Source: Adiantum capillus-veneris
Lineage: Eukaryota; Streptophyta; Polypodiopsida; Polypodiales; Pteridaceae
Reading direction: 5' to 3'
Assembly (NCBI GenBank): GCA_014529385.2
Contig: CM043962.1
Coordinates: forward strand, 46,231,098-46,295,097
DNA: 64,000 bases
Part shown: one piece after another, positions 43,130-56,329 of the stretch
Layout of the letters: each line of letters opens with the position of its first letter
How positions within the stretch are numbered: the first letter of the stretch is position 1
Position numbers and translations under genes: made by a program
The notes under the pieces: model-generated
What the model saw: the letters and a program-made list of their open reading frames with translations, nothing else
Database searches by the model: none
Told to the model about the DNA's origin: nothing

Positions 43130-45180
43130 TTGTGGGATATAAAATTCAGCTTATAGTGAATGTGAGGAAGAGCACTTACAAGATTTGAAGTGGGTGTTTG
43201 ATCTTCTTAGGCAATGCAAATTATATGCTAAAGAGTCCAAGTGTAATACTTTTAAGATAAAAAATCACTATTTGGATCATATAATTTTTTATGGAGGCCT
43301 ACATATGGATTAGTCCAAATTGGAAACTATTCCAAGATCGCCCCTCCTAAAAATTTGCAAGAGCTCTAAATTTTCTTAAAGTTTGTTGTTATTCCCAATT
43401 TGTTAAAAACTATGCAAAAATTGATGTTCCTATGACATATCAATTAAAAGCCAAGGATAGAGAATTGCATTGGGGAGCGGATGGATAGCAAGGTTTTGAT
43501 GCACTTAAGGTTTCTCTAGCTACTACACCCATATTAGCTATTGCGAATCCTATAAAACCTCTTGTGCTTGAGATAGATGTCATCAATCAAGCTATTGGAG
43601 AAGTTCTTCTTCAAGAGAAAAGGCTGGTTACTTTTGAAAGCAAGTAAGTCTATTTTCTTTTGAAAGCAAGAAACTTGATTTTATATAGCATAATTATTTT
43701 TCCTATGAAAGGGATCTATGCAATAGCGTACCATTTGATTCTATATTGCATAATTATTTTTCATATGAAAGGGATCTCTATGCAATACCATTTGAAAAGT
43801 GGTGGTATTAATTTTATGGTGCTCATTTTCCAATAGTGCTTGACCATGAAAGTAAAAAATGGTTCACACAATAGTCTGATTTGAAGGGTCCAAAGGATAG
43901 ATGGGTTAAGATTCTTTAGATTTATGATGCAAAGCTTTGATATCATAAAGCACGATACAATGTGGTAGCAGATGCTCTCAATCGGATGCTTGAGATTAAC
44001 TCTCTTCTTTTCATAAAACTCAAGAGTGAGTTTTTGGAGTCTCTTAAGGAAAAATGTGAGCATGATGATGCATACTCCGAGGTGAGGAGTCGTGTCAAAA
44101 AGAGGGATCTTTTCTCAGTCCAATATTGGTAGTGTGTCTATTTTCTTCACAGTTGGTTCTCCTCTTTTAAATAATAAACTGACTAGGTAAAATAATTTTT
44201 CTATTTATTATGGGTACATAATCCATAAGGGGAGAGTTTGTGCATGGAGGGATGTAGAAATTGGGTGCCAAATTCTTTATGAATGTCATGACAATCCCAA
44301 ATGTAGTGCATCTAGGTATAAAGAGGACTTATGCACTCATACAACAATAGTTCTACTCGCCAAGATAACATGGGCATGTTCAAGACTATGTCTTACATTG
44401 CCAAAGTGTGAAGTTAACAAAGCAAAGCACCTCAGGGCAAGCTTAGAGACAGGAGACTTTCTCTTACATTCTTGGAGACTCTCAATGGTAAAAGGAAAAA
44501 TATCTCTATGGATTTTATTGTGAGTCTACCAACCATCATAAGAGCCAATGGATTGGTATTGATGAGTGTAAATAGATTTACTAGCCTTTGTAAGTTTATT
44601 CCAATCAAATATGTCCTTAAAAACTTAAGAGTTAGCCAAGTTATTTGTTGAAAATATATATAGCTTATATGGATTGCCTAGTAATATTGTGAGTGATCAT
44701 GATCTAAAATTTAGTAGTCACTTCTAGCATAAACAGTTGGGAACATAACTCAGTCTCAGTGTTACAGATCATCCAGAGACAGATGGTCCAATTGAATGAG
44801 TTCACTAGGTGCTAGAGGATATGCTAGAAGAATACGTTAGCAAAAAGAAATCTAAAATTGGAAAGATTATCTCCCTATTTTGAAAAATTATTGTAATAGT
44901 ACAAAGCATGTTACTACTTGGTTTAGCTACTTCATGTTTATGTATGGTTTTCAACCTAAGTCACCAGTTATGGGGGGATTGGCTATCAAGAAAATTTATC
45001 AATTCAAGAACTTTATTCAAGACCATATGGATATATTGAAAATTGCTTAGCAAAATGTTCCGACAAACACAAGACACGTACAAGAAATATGCTCATGAGA
45101 AACATTGATATTTTTTTGAGATTGGCGATACCTGCTTGATGCATTTTAAATACAATTCTACTTACATTCTTGAAGAGACA
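43130..45180 (+). pseudogene. Decayed Ty3/gypsy pol: end of RT, RNase H and integrase
   Basis: Reading across frames from 43190: an RT thumb piece (LRQCKLYAKESKC, HYLDHIIF), a linker with FVKNYAKIDVPMTYQLKAKD, then RNase H (KPLVLEIDVINQAIGEVLLQ near 43555 and YERDLYAI near 43770). Integrase follows: SMDFIVSLP near 44505, KFIPIKYV near 44595, [10 protein letters not shown] near 44690, TDHPETDG near 44765 and WKDYLPILKNYCNSTKHVTT with FMFMYGFQPKSPV near 44860-44970. The order is the gypsy RT-RH-INT order. Stops occur every few dozen codons. An internal 62 bp repeat (43676 and 43738) duplicates part of RNase H. The (CA)n tract ends the homology. Confidence 0.75.
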
Positions 45181-45185
45181 TTTTA

Positions 45186-45200
45186 AACAAACACACACAC

Positions 45201-45271
<71 letters not shown>
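45186..45271. repeat. (CA)n microsatellite
   Basis: About 42 CA units with one CG interruption near 45204. Confidence 0.95.
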
Positions 45272-45273
<2 letters not shown>

Positions 45274-48200
45274 GTTCACCTAAATTAGCTTGATCAATGT
45301 CTAAAATAGTGAGAACTACCACCAGAGCAATGCCCAAACACTAATTTTTGAGCTAAATCCTACTCCTTCCAACCAAAGACGGGTTTAAATCTCTCACAAC
45401 TCTTTAGCTATATTAAATTTTCTTCTAATGCCAAAAGTCATATTTCAAATCTATCAACTTTTCATCTAGTTAAACCTAATCTAATTTTCAAATTTTTGCT
45501 CACCACCATCACCAATGTGCTCTATCATAGATTGGCACACTCTTTGACAATGAGACAGGGCCATTTATGCATCTACTATCACATAGCAAAGAGCTAGATG
45601 CACATAGTCAAAAATCGAATTCCATTTTGGTGAGCTTTAGAATTTAAGTATGTATAAAGAGTAGCTACATATGTGAATATAAGATTCTACACATAGTGTC
45701 ACAAATTGTTTTAGCAAATTCTACCCAAATATAGGCTTATGAAGAAAGGGTAGAATTTGCTAAATTTCTCCCACTGATGGCAAAGACAATGTCTCCCGCT
45801 GATGCATATTGAACACAAGCTCAATTTATGATCTAGCAAAGGTGGGGTGCACATGAATGCACCTAAACACATTTATAGAATTCACATATAATATAATGGA
45901 GAGATATCCACCTTACACATGTGCAAGCATGCCAAATGACACATATATAAAATAGTAAAAGCAAGTCTTAAATATAGGATGCATGAAAGCAACGCAGAGA
46001 AGCTTTTCATTTCCCAATGTAAGCTAGTGCAATGCAAGCTATGAAATTTGGATATCATTTTCAAGGAGATGAGAGCTTGTTAGATGTGTTTCACCTCTTA
46101 CATATGATATCATTTATACCTAGGAGCTTAATGGCATTTTTCTATTGGACAATAGCTCACTAATCACTATGAGTGTAATCCCAAAGTAATAAAAAAAAGC
46201 TTGTAACTTACCAGAGCCCAAGATAGCATGCATGTACACATTACAACTACATTATTACATAACACTCATGGGAATAAAATCATCTATTATGTGATCATAA
46301 AATGTGGGAAGATATCAAACACATCAAATTATTATCTCCATAACTTTAAGCACACCATATTTTTCAAGTGCTTGGATATGCTCTTTGTTTGGCCTCTTGT
46401 ATTTAAATGGGTTTATTTGCATAGTATCAATAACATGTATGCATCCGTATATGAGTGTGCATATCTTTCCTATGTATTAATAATCAATAGGAACATGGCT
46501 TAATACATCTACATACAAGAATAGGTGGTTGTAAGTACATTCTTGCATGTGGATATCATGTGGTGATAAGCTTGTGGTAGTTATGTGCATGTGATGCCAT
46601 TACATAAAAAAACCATGGTCCCCTCACAATTCCCCATCAAGAAGGGAACCAACGGTATTTCCAATCTTCAAGCCGTGCAAATAACAGAGAGATGAGAGAG
46701 AGAAATGTGCAACATGAAGATACTAAAATACTACTTAAACAGCAATATGAATCTGATTCCTCTAATTGTACGACATACTACTACTAAATAATGGATTTTC
46801 CTTTGGGAGCTATCTCCAATTGGGGAGTCTATATTTGTGAGCTTTTGAGTTTGAGATTTTGGAATTGAAACATTATTTTTGAGCTTTTCGACGCTTATAT
46901 TACACTAACAATGTCTTCAAATATTAGTGTGGTGTGAGAAAAAACTACATAAAATTGTGCAATCCTTCAATCCGCAAACAATAAAATGTAACATGCATGC
47001 ATGTCTTTGCATGTGGGGATGTATGCTCATGCATATCTCTTATTAGCCTGAAATGTAGCTTTAAAAAAAGCACTATTTCTAATTAGTTTTTTATTGAACA
47101 TCATATTTTGAAGAATGTACTTACTCACATGTGGTATGATCATTAAAATCTTGAATTAGCTCAAACAATTGCCCTATAAGGGTGTCATCATAGGTGAAGA
47201 AGCTCTTAAACAAGAGCCGCATCCAATTGCACTATGAGGGTGTCATTAGAGGTGAAGAAGCTCTTAAACAAGGTGGGACACTTGGAGAAAATAGCACCAC
47301 ATCCAATTGCACTATGAGGGTGTCATCATAGGTGAAGAAGCTCTTAAACAAAAGAGTGCCACATCATCCAATATACATATCCACCACCTAACATAGCATG
47401 AGAAAAATCTACATCGAAATGCAATCATGGATTGGACGTCTTATTGAGCACACCACCCAACACAACAAATAACCTTACTTGGAAATCTCATCACCAAATA
47501 ACCCCAATTCCAACATCGTCTCTACACATATAAGCATAGATCATTTAAACTATAAGGATATTCTCATGGAGTAAAATAGGCCTTGCCCAACCAAAGTGCA
47601 CTTTGTTATCAAAGCATCATAAGGGACCCTACAAGAAGGAAGCTTCTCTAGGATACCTGCCCTTGACATCAAAGAGCATCAAGAAAACCTTGCCTAGAAG
47701 TCTCATCATGGATATGCTTCCCCCTTACATAGGCCCAATCCCAACATAGGGTCTAAGGATACAAGCATAGGCCATCTCAATTATAAGAATGTCTCATGGC
47801 ACACTTGAGTACACTTTGTTTTTAGAGCATTACAAAAGAATGCTATGAGAAGGGAGCTTCTCCAGGACACTGCCATTGATGCAAAGCACCACACTTGGCA
47901 TACATATTGACAAGAGCATTACTACATGGTATGATAATTCCTAGGCACTTTTTGAATCACCTCGGACCTAGCTGATCTTACCTTGCAGTCAGAGCACTCT
48001 AGGAAAGGATGATACATGAAGGTAGGGCAAGTTGCATCTCACCAAAAACTCTACCTTCCATATGAATAACCCAAACTCCAATACACACAAGAATTTCCTC
48101 AAATACACTCATGCCTAGCAAAGGATACAATAGTCAACAAACATGTCTATGAGAGTATTTACCTACCACATTCTGATGCTTCAACAACTCTTGCATTGAG

Positions 48201-48840
48201 ATCTAACAATGGAACTCACCCTCTACTACCAATTATCACATCAAAGTTCTTCTCTAAGCTCTAAAATCTTTTTGTGGGTCCCACCAGAGAACCCCATGCC
48301 TCATTTTTTATTTTTATTTTTTGCCCTTTATATTTTTGGGTTTCTCCCCTAGGAGAAGCATGTCGTTGCAGCACAAGCCAAGTGTTTCACATTTTATGAC
48401 CCAAATGAATGTGAGAATGAATCAATGACAACCATGCAACACAACTTCTTGAGAAATTGATCTTCATAATGGGACACTGAAGGTTATTAAACTATCTAGT
48501 GCATTCAACTTTCCTTGAATAGACACTCAAAAGCACATCCACACGGGCAACTACAAAGACTAGTTTAGAGGTGAAAAAACACCAATTGAATGCAGCACAA
48601 ACAAATTCTAAAAATGTTAGAAACTCATAACCAAGTCATGGGCAAGGTCTTTTCATCATTACAAAACACCACAAAAATCAAGGCCTTGTACCGCAACTTA
48701 CCCACTTGGCAATGGCCAAGATGCACTGAAAAAGTCTTTTCATCCAAGGTTGGATACTCTCGTACATGGAATCTGACAAGAAATTGTCTGCTTGAAGTTC
48801 TGCATTGTAAGTCTCTTGTCTTCTAGACTTCTAGTCGGGG
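45272..48840. other. No gene recognised (~3.5 kb)
   Basis: Both strands are full of stops and I see no protein motif, LTR boundary or primer site. The only structure noted is the ~54 bp repeat at 47167-47352, and a loose repetition of GGAAGCTTCTC...GGA and AGCATCA words around 47640-47890. Confidence 0.5.
47167..47352. repeat. Three copies of a ~54 bp unit
   Basis: The unit CAATTGCACTATGAGGGTGT followed by CATCATAGGTGAAGAAGC and TCTTAAACAA occurs at about 47167, 47225 and 47305, with spacers of different length. Confidence 0.85.
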
Positions 48841-51700
48841 AAATCATAGAAGATCACCTCTTTCTAGTTCGATTTTGTTTTGTCATCTAAGCCACTCAAA
48901 AGCTCATCCACAGCAACAATCTCTAGTGCATTGTCTCATGAACCTTGAATTTCTTCATCGCTTTCTTCAATCGAATCTCTTATGGAAACCTCGTCCACTA
49001 TGTGTTTGCACTCAACCATTTCCTGAGTCTCTATGTCCTCAATTTTTGACCTAGATTCCAAGATAGCACTTACCATTTGGAAGGGTGTTATGTCAAACCC
49101 TCTTTGTCACAAAATCTTGTTGGGGTTATTTCATTCATGCACACATCTAGAGTAGCCAGTATCTAATCTCATCCAAAAGGTTCAAATGAATCTTCTGGAA
49201 ATAGCTCTCAAAAGTAATCCTTATCCTCCATTGATCTCTCTAGAATGCAATTTTCTTTAATCAGGCTCTCACATTTGGACACTCCACACATCCAAACAAA
49301 AGCTTTATTGTACAACCAAGCAGGTATTTTCTTTTTGTGGACTGTAGTTGAGTCAAATTCCTCTATAGGAGTTGGACTGCTATCTCTACAACTATGGTCC
49401 TTGATGATGATCCTTGTTGTAATGCCCTTGTGTCGTAAGAAGATATGGTCATAGCCCCAATCTTCCACCATCTTAAGTTGATGCATGAATGGTCACCCCA
49501 AAATTATTTCTCTATTCAAAATCCATTATGGGAAAGTTATGCGTGTACTCGATTCCACGAGGACACAATTTGTTCTAGCATACCCACGGGTCTCTCCACG
49601 TATCCATCTGCAAGTTGCAGTTTTATTCATGTTTTTCAAAGAGCAGGCCTCCCCCATTTTTTCCATATTTCTTTTGTACAATGGACACTCCCACCCTGTT
49701 ATCAAGTATAGCAATGGTTTTCACCCCCTTGTGCTCTAGCGGCAAGGTGGTGTTTTCCTCTTCTTCTTCACAGTAGTCACTTATCTTGTTTATAGGCACA
49801 GGTTTCACCTTTGGTTTTTTTGGTGAAGATTTACCCATGTATTCATCTATTGGGATGTCTTGATGAGGGATTTTTAGCCCCATATTTTCCAAGTTTTTTT
49901 CCACTTCACCCCATAAGTGCATTCTAATATACAAAAGCTATGAGAGAGTTATCGTACACTATATAGGAGTCAAAATTAGTTTGTGGAGGTTCTTGGTGTC
50001 CATCATCCTTGGAACTGGCTTCCATTGAGAGGGCACAACCTTACACCTCCAATTTCATTTCATGGTCTCCTATAAAATATGGTAAAGTATTAAACATTTC
50101 TGGTTTGCTTTCTGCGGGTACTTTTATTTTTTCCCACTTCACCCCATAAGTGCATTCTAAAGTACAAAAGCTATGAGAGAGTTATTGTACACTATATAGG
50201 AGTCAACATTAGTTTGTAGAGGCTCTTGGTGTCCATCATCTTTGGAATTGGCTTCCATTGAGAGGGCACAACCTTTACCTCCAATTTCATTTCATGGTCT
50301 TCTATAGAAGATGGTAAAGTATTAAACATTTTTGGTTTGCTTCCTGTGGATACTTTCATTCTCGCTCTCCCCCTTGTGTTGCATTATTTGGGCCTATTTG
50401 GTACCTCAATGGTGGCGGCAAAGGTGCACCCCTAGAGGTCCCTAGGGCCTTTAGCTCACATAATTTTTATTGTAAAAACACTCATTTGCCTCATGATTGG
50501 TGTACTTATGCTCGATCGCACACCACTTCAACAATTGTGATACATTTGCTATACTGATGGTGATTGTTTTTGCAAGTTTGGATTTTGTTGATAGTTCTGG
50601 TTTATTCTTATGATCACCTCCTCGACCATCAAAAATTGGTGCAATTGAAGCTTGAGCATTCCGTTTCATTGTGGGTTTGCTTATGGTTGAAGAGACACTG
50701 ATGGTAGTATTGTCTACATCATCCAATACCTCTCTGTACACCTTGCAATTGTCAACTAGATACAATGCTTCTCTAGTGACTTGCTCAAATTTGGTGCACG
50801 CTTTCATGTACAAGTCCTTTTTGAAAGTTTTGTTTCTCAAGTCCTTGACAAAGATAACTGATAATCTCTTGTCTTGTGGTAACTCTCTAACGGGACTTCT
50901 CTCAATGTATTGCTTGAAGCGAAGTGAAGCTTCCTTCACCTTTTCATTCTCTTTCTGCTTAAAGGTGTAGATTTGGGACACTATATTATGCTTGATTCCC
51001 CTTTTGGAGAATTCCTCAACAAACTCTCACAAAAGTTGCTCTATGTTTGGGAAATATCTATTGTTTAATGGTTGGAACCATGTCAGTGTTTTTTCCTCCA
51101 AAGTTAACCCAAATTTTTCATACTGAGTATGGAAATCCATTACTTGTTCAGCTCTCAAGACTTGCTTAAAGAACGAAACATGTGCATATGGATTCCCCAA
51201 TCGACTGTACTTTTTGGCAACACATTTTTCCACTTGAGATGGTCGCATCTGTCATGTCTTGGAAACTATTCACATAACTCTAGGTTCTCCTAAAATGACA
51301 TATCTTGCTTTATAACCCCCACTAGGAACCCTAGTAGTTCTCTCAATGACTCTTTCATCTGGTCACACATCCCTTGCTTTAGTTCAGATATTTGGAACCC
51401 TTGTTGTATGGATTGTGCTTAGAGCTTCATTGCCCCTATGTGTAGTCATTGGAATCCTTGAATTCAAGGATTCCATTGGCCTTGATATTGAAAACTACGG
51501 TCGATTAAATGAGTCTTCCATTCAAGGTTTTTTTGGAATTACTCTTTCCATTTTTGGTCTCGTTTATGAGATAGTACGTCTAAATGTGCTAGAAGTGACA
51601 TAATACTCATGAAGTGATCCTCCAAAATATGTATATCTTGTAAGCTCCTAAAGGTTTACATCAGATTATATTCACCCATACTTATCAAGCATGATTACAT
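48840..51700 (-). mobile_element. Decayed gag-protease element related to the 26.7 kb LTR element
   Basis: On the minus strand the order is gag N-domain (51248-51027, RPSQVEKCVAKKYS and FGLTLEEKTLTWFQ), gag middle (50981-50451, FKQKENEKVKEASLRFKQY and REALYLVDNCKVYRE), a spacer with a 233 bp tandem duplication, protease (49934-49623, TIAILDNRVGVSIV where the D-S-G triad is D-N-R, so inactive) and the post-protease segment (49486-49208, LKMVEDWGYDHIFLRH, WMCGVSKCESL). All blocks match the plus-strand element at 29666-34846. An acidic stretch follows to about 48840 and no RT is visible. No LTRs were found. Confidence 0.7.
49902..50367. repeat. 233 bp tandem duplication inside the gag-protease spacer
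   Basis: Units starting CACTTCACCCCATAAGTGCA at 49902 and 50135 are about 93 percent alike by eye. The period is not a multiple of three, so it disrupts the reading frame. Confidence 0.9.
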
Positions 51701-52439
51701 AGGTATCTATGCCTTCTATGTATGTAAAGTGCCAACCAACCAACCAACAAAATATCACTCTCTAATCTAGAAAATTTGTCTATGTCCTATCTCAACGCTC
51801 TAGGTCATCACACCATTTTGTTGACCAAATGAACTTGAATTGCAACAAAACTTTAGGGGAAGCTATATTAGGCCTAAGAGCACTAATCCACAAAGTCTGG
51901 AGGTCATCCAACAAGGTTAAAAAATCCCAATCCATCATGGTCCAAGTCATAAAAACTGCAATAGAACAGTCCAGATAGGTTGCCCTAGGGTCTAGCATCA
52001 CTCCTCTATGGTCAAAATGTCAAAAAATAGCCATTTTAGCACTCAAATCTACATATATGGCTCACATATGAACCACATCAAAAATAAAAATGATCATACT
52101 TGAATGAAATATCATGAGACAAGGAGCACAATGCAATTCTTGGAATCAAATTTTAATAACCAGATCATGAAAAAAATCAATTACAAGTTGTTGTTGACTG
52201 GTAACAGTCGTGCTTACAAAAGCTCTTCAAAACTTTCAAATAACATTACAATTGTCTTTTCTTACTAAGAGTTTGTGAGCTTTATACCTAAGTCTTTTCA
52301 TATGGCCAATGGTCTGCTTACAAGGCTTTAAGCTCATGATAAAAGAATACATCTCAGAATATACATCATTCAGCTCAAAAAGTCATAAAAACTCTCTTAC
52401 AAGGCTATTGTAAGAATAGGATAATTACATCAAAATTTA
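51701..52439. other. No gene recognised
   Basis: Contains a short CCAACCAACCAACCAAC run near 51733. Nothing coding is recognised. It could hold LTR or leader sequence of the neighbouring minus-strand elements. Confidence 0.4.
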
Positions 52440-54720
52440 TGATTTGGGCAAGATGTGGTTAGCTAGGAGGGTGCCCATCAGATACTTTGTCTCTTCATAC
52501 CTTTACCTTTTGGCTTTTGACATTTCTGTTGAAGATTTGATACTTGTACCCAAATTCTTTGTCTCTCATTCTTGCAATTTTGCTTTTGCCCTTGCTATAG
52601 GTATCATTGGTTCACTCTTTGATGAACATGATGAGATCTTTTTTACCAAATTCTTAGGCATCCTTTTCTTATTACTAGGATGTTTTGGGCAGTCCTCCAA
52701 GAAATGTCCTATTTATTAACAATGTTCCGCACAATAGACTAGTGGTGGCACGAATCCTTTTCTACCCTATGGACACTCAATTTTCCAATGTTCAGGTGCT
52801 CTGCATTTATGGCATCCCTTGATTCTTTGCCACAATGGAGGAGATCTCATCAACAGTGGTCTAGCCCCCTGGTTTGGATTGAAGTAAACGAGAGGGTTGT
52901 CAGTGCATCGCATACTGGTTTATATAAAGGAATTTTTTGTGGTTCATCCCAAGCTTCCGCTCTTGAAGAACTAGCTACTTTGTAAGGGGTCATAGGAACA
53001 AATGCTTGCTCTTCTCTCAGCTCTTCTAGGTGTATTAATTTAACTAAAATACATTGCCACTTGTAATGAAGGCTACTGCCCCAATATTGGCTGAGCTCTC
53101 TCCATTTCTCTAGTGGGTCTATACCCTAGTGTCTAGTTTGGTGGGATACCTATAGACAAGTTGTCCCTGCTATCTCATAGGGACATACTATACATTCCTA
53201 TAATACGTTGGTCTATAATAGCTAGCACTCATATATCTGATGATTAATCCATTTTTCCTGTACAACAAACCATTTGTTGTTTTTGTATGGGGGGGCATAG
53301 GTTGAGCTAGTGGTGGAACAAGCAATTGTCCTTAACTTGGTGCTTTCACAAGCATTTACTTCTATAATTGTGCTAGATTTTGTGTGATAGTCTTCAAAAT
53401 TTTCTCCAAACTAAAACGGTTTTAATGGGAGAGGTTGTAACAACTTGCCCAACTTGTGTAGGTAGCATTGCTATCATTCGCTCACTCCCTCTCAGAGTAG
53501 ATCTTGCAATTGTCCCCTAAATTTATCACATCATGTATGCAAGCATCCAATGTCACATGTTTCATCATATACAAGCTAGCATGTAAGTGTTTGTTGATCA
53601 ATCCTTCCAAAAACAATGATACTAGTCTTTCTTGTGCAGGTAATTCTCACCTCCTAGGATATTGTGCAAACCAGCTTCTAAATCTTGTATATTTTCTCCA
53701 GTTTTCTACTTTTTTTAAGCTGTAAATTGAGTATGATCCCCTCTTTTGAGAATGCCACCACAACTCTAGTGGCTAACATGGGTATGTTGGTGAATGTCAC
53801 ATTCTCTATGCTCTAAAACTAGGTTAGTGCTTCCATTCAAGCGTTAATAATCCATATCCTTCATACTGAGTATGGAAGTTATAGTCTATAGGCTTTCTAA
53901 AGTCTTAGAAACTATCTAAATGTGGCCAAGCAATTGTGGGGTTCTCCATTTTCATCATACGTTTTTATACATTTTGGTAAATCTATAGGCCTTACTTTCC
54001 TTTGATGTATTGGTCCTATTCTTCTTGTTATTGGTGCATTTGATCCAAGATCATTTGAACAGGGTGATTGGTCGGTGTGACTCACTAATGTCACCGTTTG
54101 GTGGATTCACATCAAGTGATGCATGAGTTCCTTTGTTTAACCAATCTTGTGGTGTCAAATCATCTAACTCTCTAACCAATTTTTGGCTTATGGTAGAACC
54201 TCTCTCGTTATGCATGTTGTCAGCCAAATATTTTGGAGCATCCACTCTTCCTGATATAGGCTTGCAGTGCTTTATAGAGTACCCTTGATACAATATGGTA
54301 TCTATGTCCTCTTGTGTCATGGATGTAAACCCATTGTTGTATTTGTCTCAAAACCTAGAGATGGACATGGCTCCATCATCCTTCCTAAAGATTTATATGT
54401 CCATAAAGGTTATAAGTCTCACATTTTCACCTATAAAATTTTGTTAGAGCCCACATTTTCCTAGTAGTAGAACTCCAAGTTAAGATTTTCAATTTTCAAG
54501 CATTTCCAAGTGTGAGTACTGGCTTTATTTTCCCATTGGTTCACCATGTATAGGTTTTCTACTACCACATACATTGTTCCCCTCAAATCCATATAGGATT
54601 CTCCCTACTTATTGGTTCAAACTTCTTATTCAAACTCTATCACGTGGTCATCTATCCTTACACAAGGTTAATTTTTTGCATCTAGACAGATACATGATCC
54701 ATGATCATTTAGCTTCAAAA
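52440..54720 (-). pseudogene. Decayed gypsy-type gag with zinc knuckles
   Basis: On the minus strand, gag-like pieces run from about 54320: LVRELDDLTPQDWLNKGTHA, RPIDLPKCIKTYDENGEPHN (near 53990) and AQERLVSLFLEGLINKHLHA (near 53610). An intact CCHC knuckle, CHKCRAPEHWKIEC, is encoded at about 52815-52772, and a second damaged one ending IGHFLEDCPKHP lies near 52690. The order is gag capsid then nucleocapsid, as in Ty3/gypsy. Stops interrupt every piece. No protease is recognised to the left. The capsid wording differs from the element at 48840, so this is a separate family. Confidence 0.6.
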
Positions 54721-56136
54721 AAAGTCAAGATATAGTGATACCTCAAGGGTGGGTTCAAACCCCAATCCTTGAAGCTATTTCCAAAGACATCCTTGAGTTG
54801 AGTGTATGTGTGTGCATATACAAGCACACTAATCAATGTCGAGGGTCAAATGTCAAAAATCTATCGTGTAATGTGTGGGATGTCAAGAAAATGCTAATGT
54901 GTGTTGTCCCAACGAGCGATGTGCGGCTAGAGGTCTATGCTCATTGTCTGCCTATGTAGGAAGCTCTCAATGCTGAGAAGCAAGTCCATAAGCTGAAAAT
55001 CAAAGTTGAAAATTGCTTGAAGTTGCAAAATCCAATGTTGAAGTCTAGAGCGATTGATGTCAATGCCAGAGGGAAGCGTGTGTGTGGTGTGCACAAATGT
55101 ACTCTCCTTGCTTGGAGATATCCCACTCTTGATGCAAAAGGTAGACACACATTCTTTTAATCTTGTTAGTGTATGCATGTGTATGCTCACACGCACATTC
55201 ACAATCTCTCCCTTAAAAGCTTCATCAAAATCTAGCCGACCCTGGCTCATCAATTGGAGAGGTGAACTTTCAAGCTCTAAAGAAAACTCTAGCACAAGTG
55301 GTCAAAGTGTAACATACTTGCTCGGTGTCGGTCCCACTGGCATTGATTAAAAAACAGCTTGTCATAGTGGCCAACTTGTCCCCAATGTCTGGCTCCATGG
55401 ATAGGGTGTTGTCCCAGATAGAGATTATCACGTGGATATTCGGTCCTACAATCCTCAATCAGGGCGAAATGGTTGACTATGTGAACTATCTATCTAAAGG
55501 GTTTCACATTGTTTGGTTCAACAATCCACCCGTTGGCTATAGCTGAGAAGATTATGGCTAAGAGCCCACTGTATCTTAACCACTCCTCAATCTACATTCT
55601 ACCATGGAACCCGACCTTTAAATCTTCATATTCCTTCAAGAGTATGTGTAAGGTGTGGGCTTTGTACTAGAGTCATTAGAGTGTGAGTGAATGAGAGAAG
55701 AGGTGGAATTATGCCACATGTAAAGGTGTGAGGCTGTAGAGCTACTTAAATCTCCTTTCATGATGGTTAGCAAACTACTCAAGATCATGTTTATGAGTCC
55801 AAGTTAATCTACATTGGAACCTAATTCGCTTGAGTAACAATCTAGCCTACACACACTCACTTGTGTGCACAATGTTTGTCTAACACCGACCTTAGCTAGC
55901 ACGATCCCATTCCCATCAAGTGGCATCAGATCCATGGTGTTCTAGCTAGGTTTGTTGTTATGCATTTGTGTGTTAGTGATTAGCATCTCCATTAAGTGAT
56001 TAGTATTTCTTAATCATCAATACGGTCCATTGGCATTTTCCATAACTAGTTGCATCTCTCACTAATTAAGCCCTAATCTAGCTATGTGTGTGTCAAAGTT
56101 GACAATGCGGAAGCGTATAGACCAAGGGGAGAAAGC

Positions 56137-56139
<3 letters not shown>
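54721..56139. other. No gene recognised
   Basis: Short open frames here (for example 55325-55546) show no domain I can name. AGTGGCATCAGATCC near 55918 resembles a tRNA-iMet primer site with mismatches, but no LTR or gag can be attached to it. Confidence 0.4.

Positions 56140-56194
<55 letters not shown>
56140..56194. repeat. (GA)n microsatellite
   Basis: About 27 uninterrupted GA units. Confidence 0.95.
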
Positions 56195-56196
<2 letters not shown>

Positions 56197-56329
56197 CTGC
56201 AAACCAACCAACCTTGGCAATGTATAGATGATAATACAATGGGTATTGAGGGTTGCTTATATAGCAACCTCAGAGAATTGCCCTACGTAGACTTTGACAA
56301 ATAAGTAAAATAAATACCTAAAAGCCAAT

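Noticed and set aside
55918-55932. Possible tRNA-iMet primer site AGTGGCATCAGATCC
   Set aside because: Mismatched to the standard site, with no identifiable LTR end or gag next to it.
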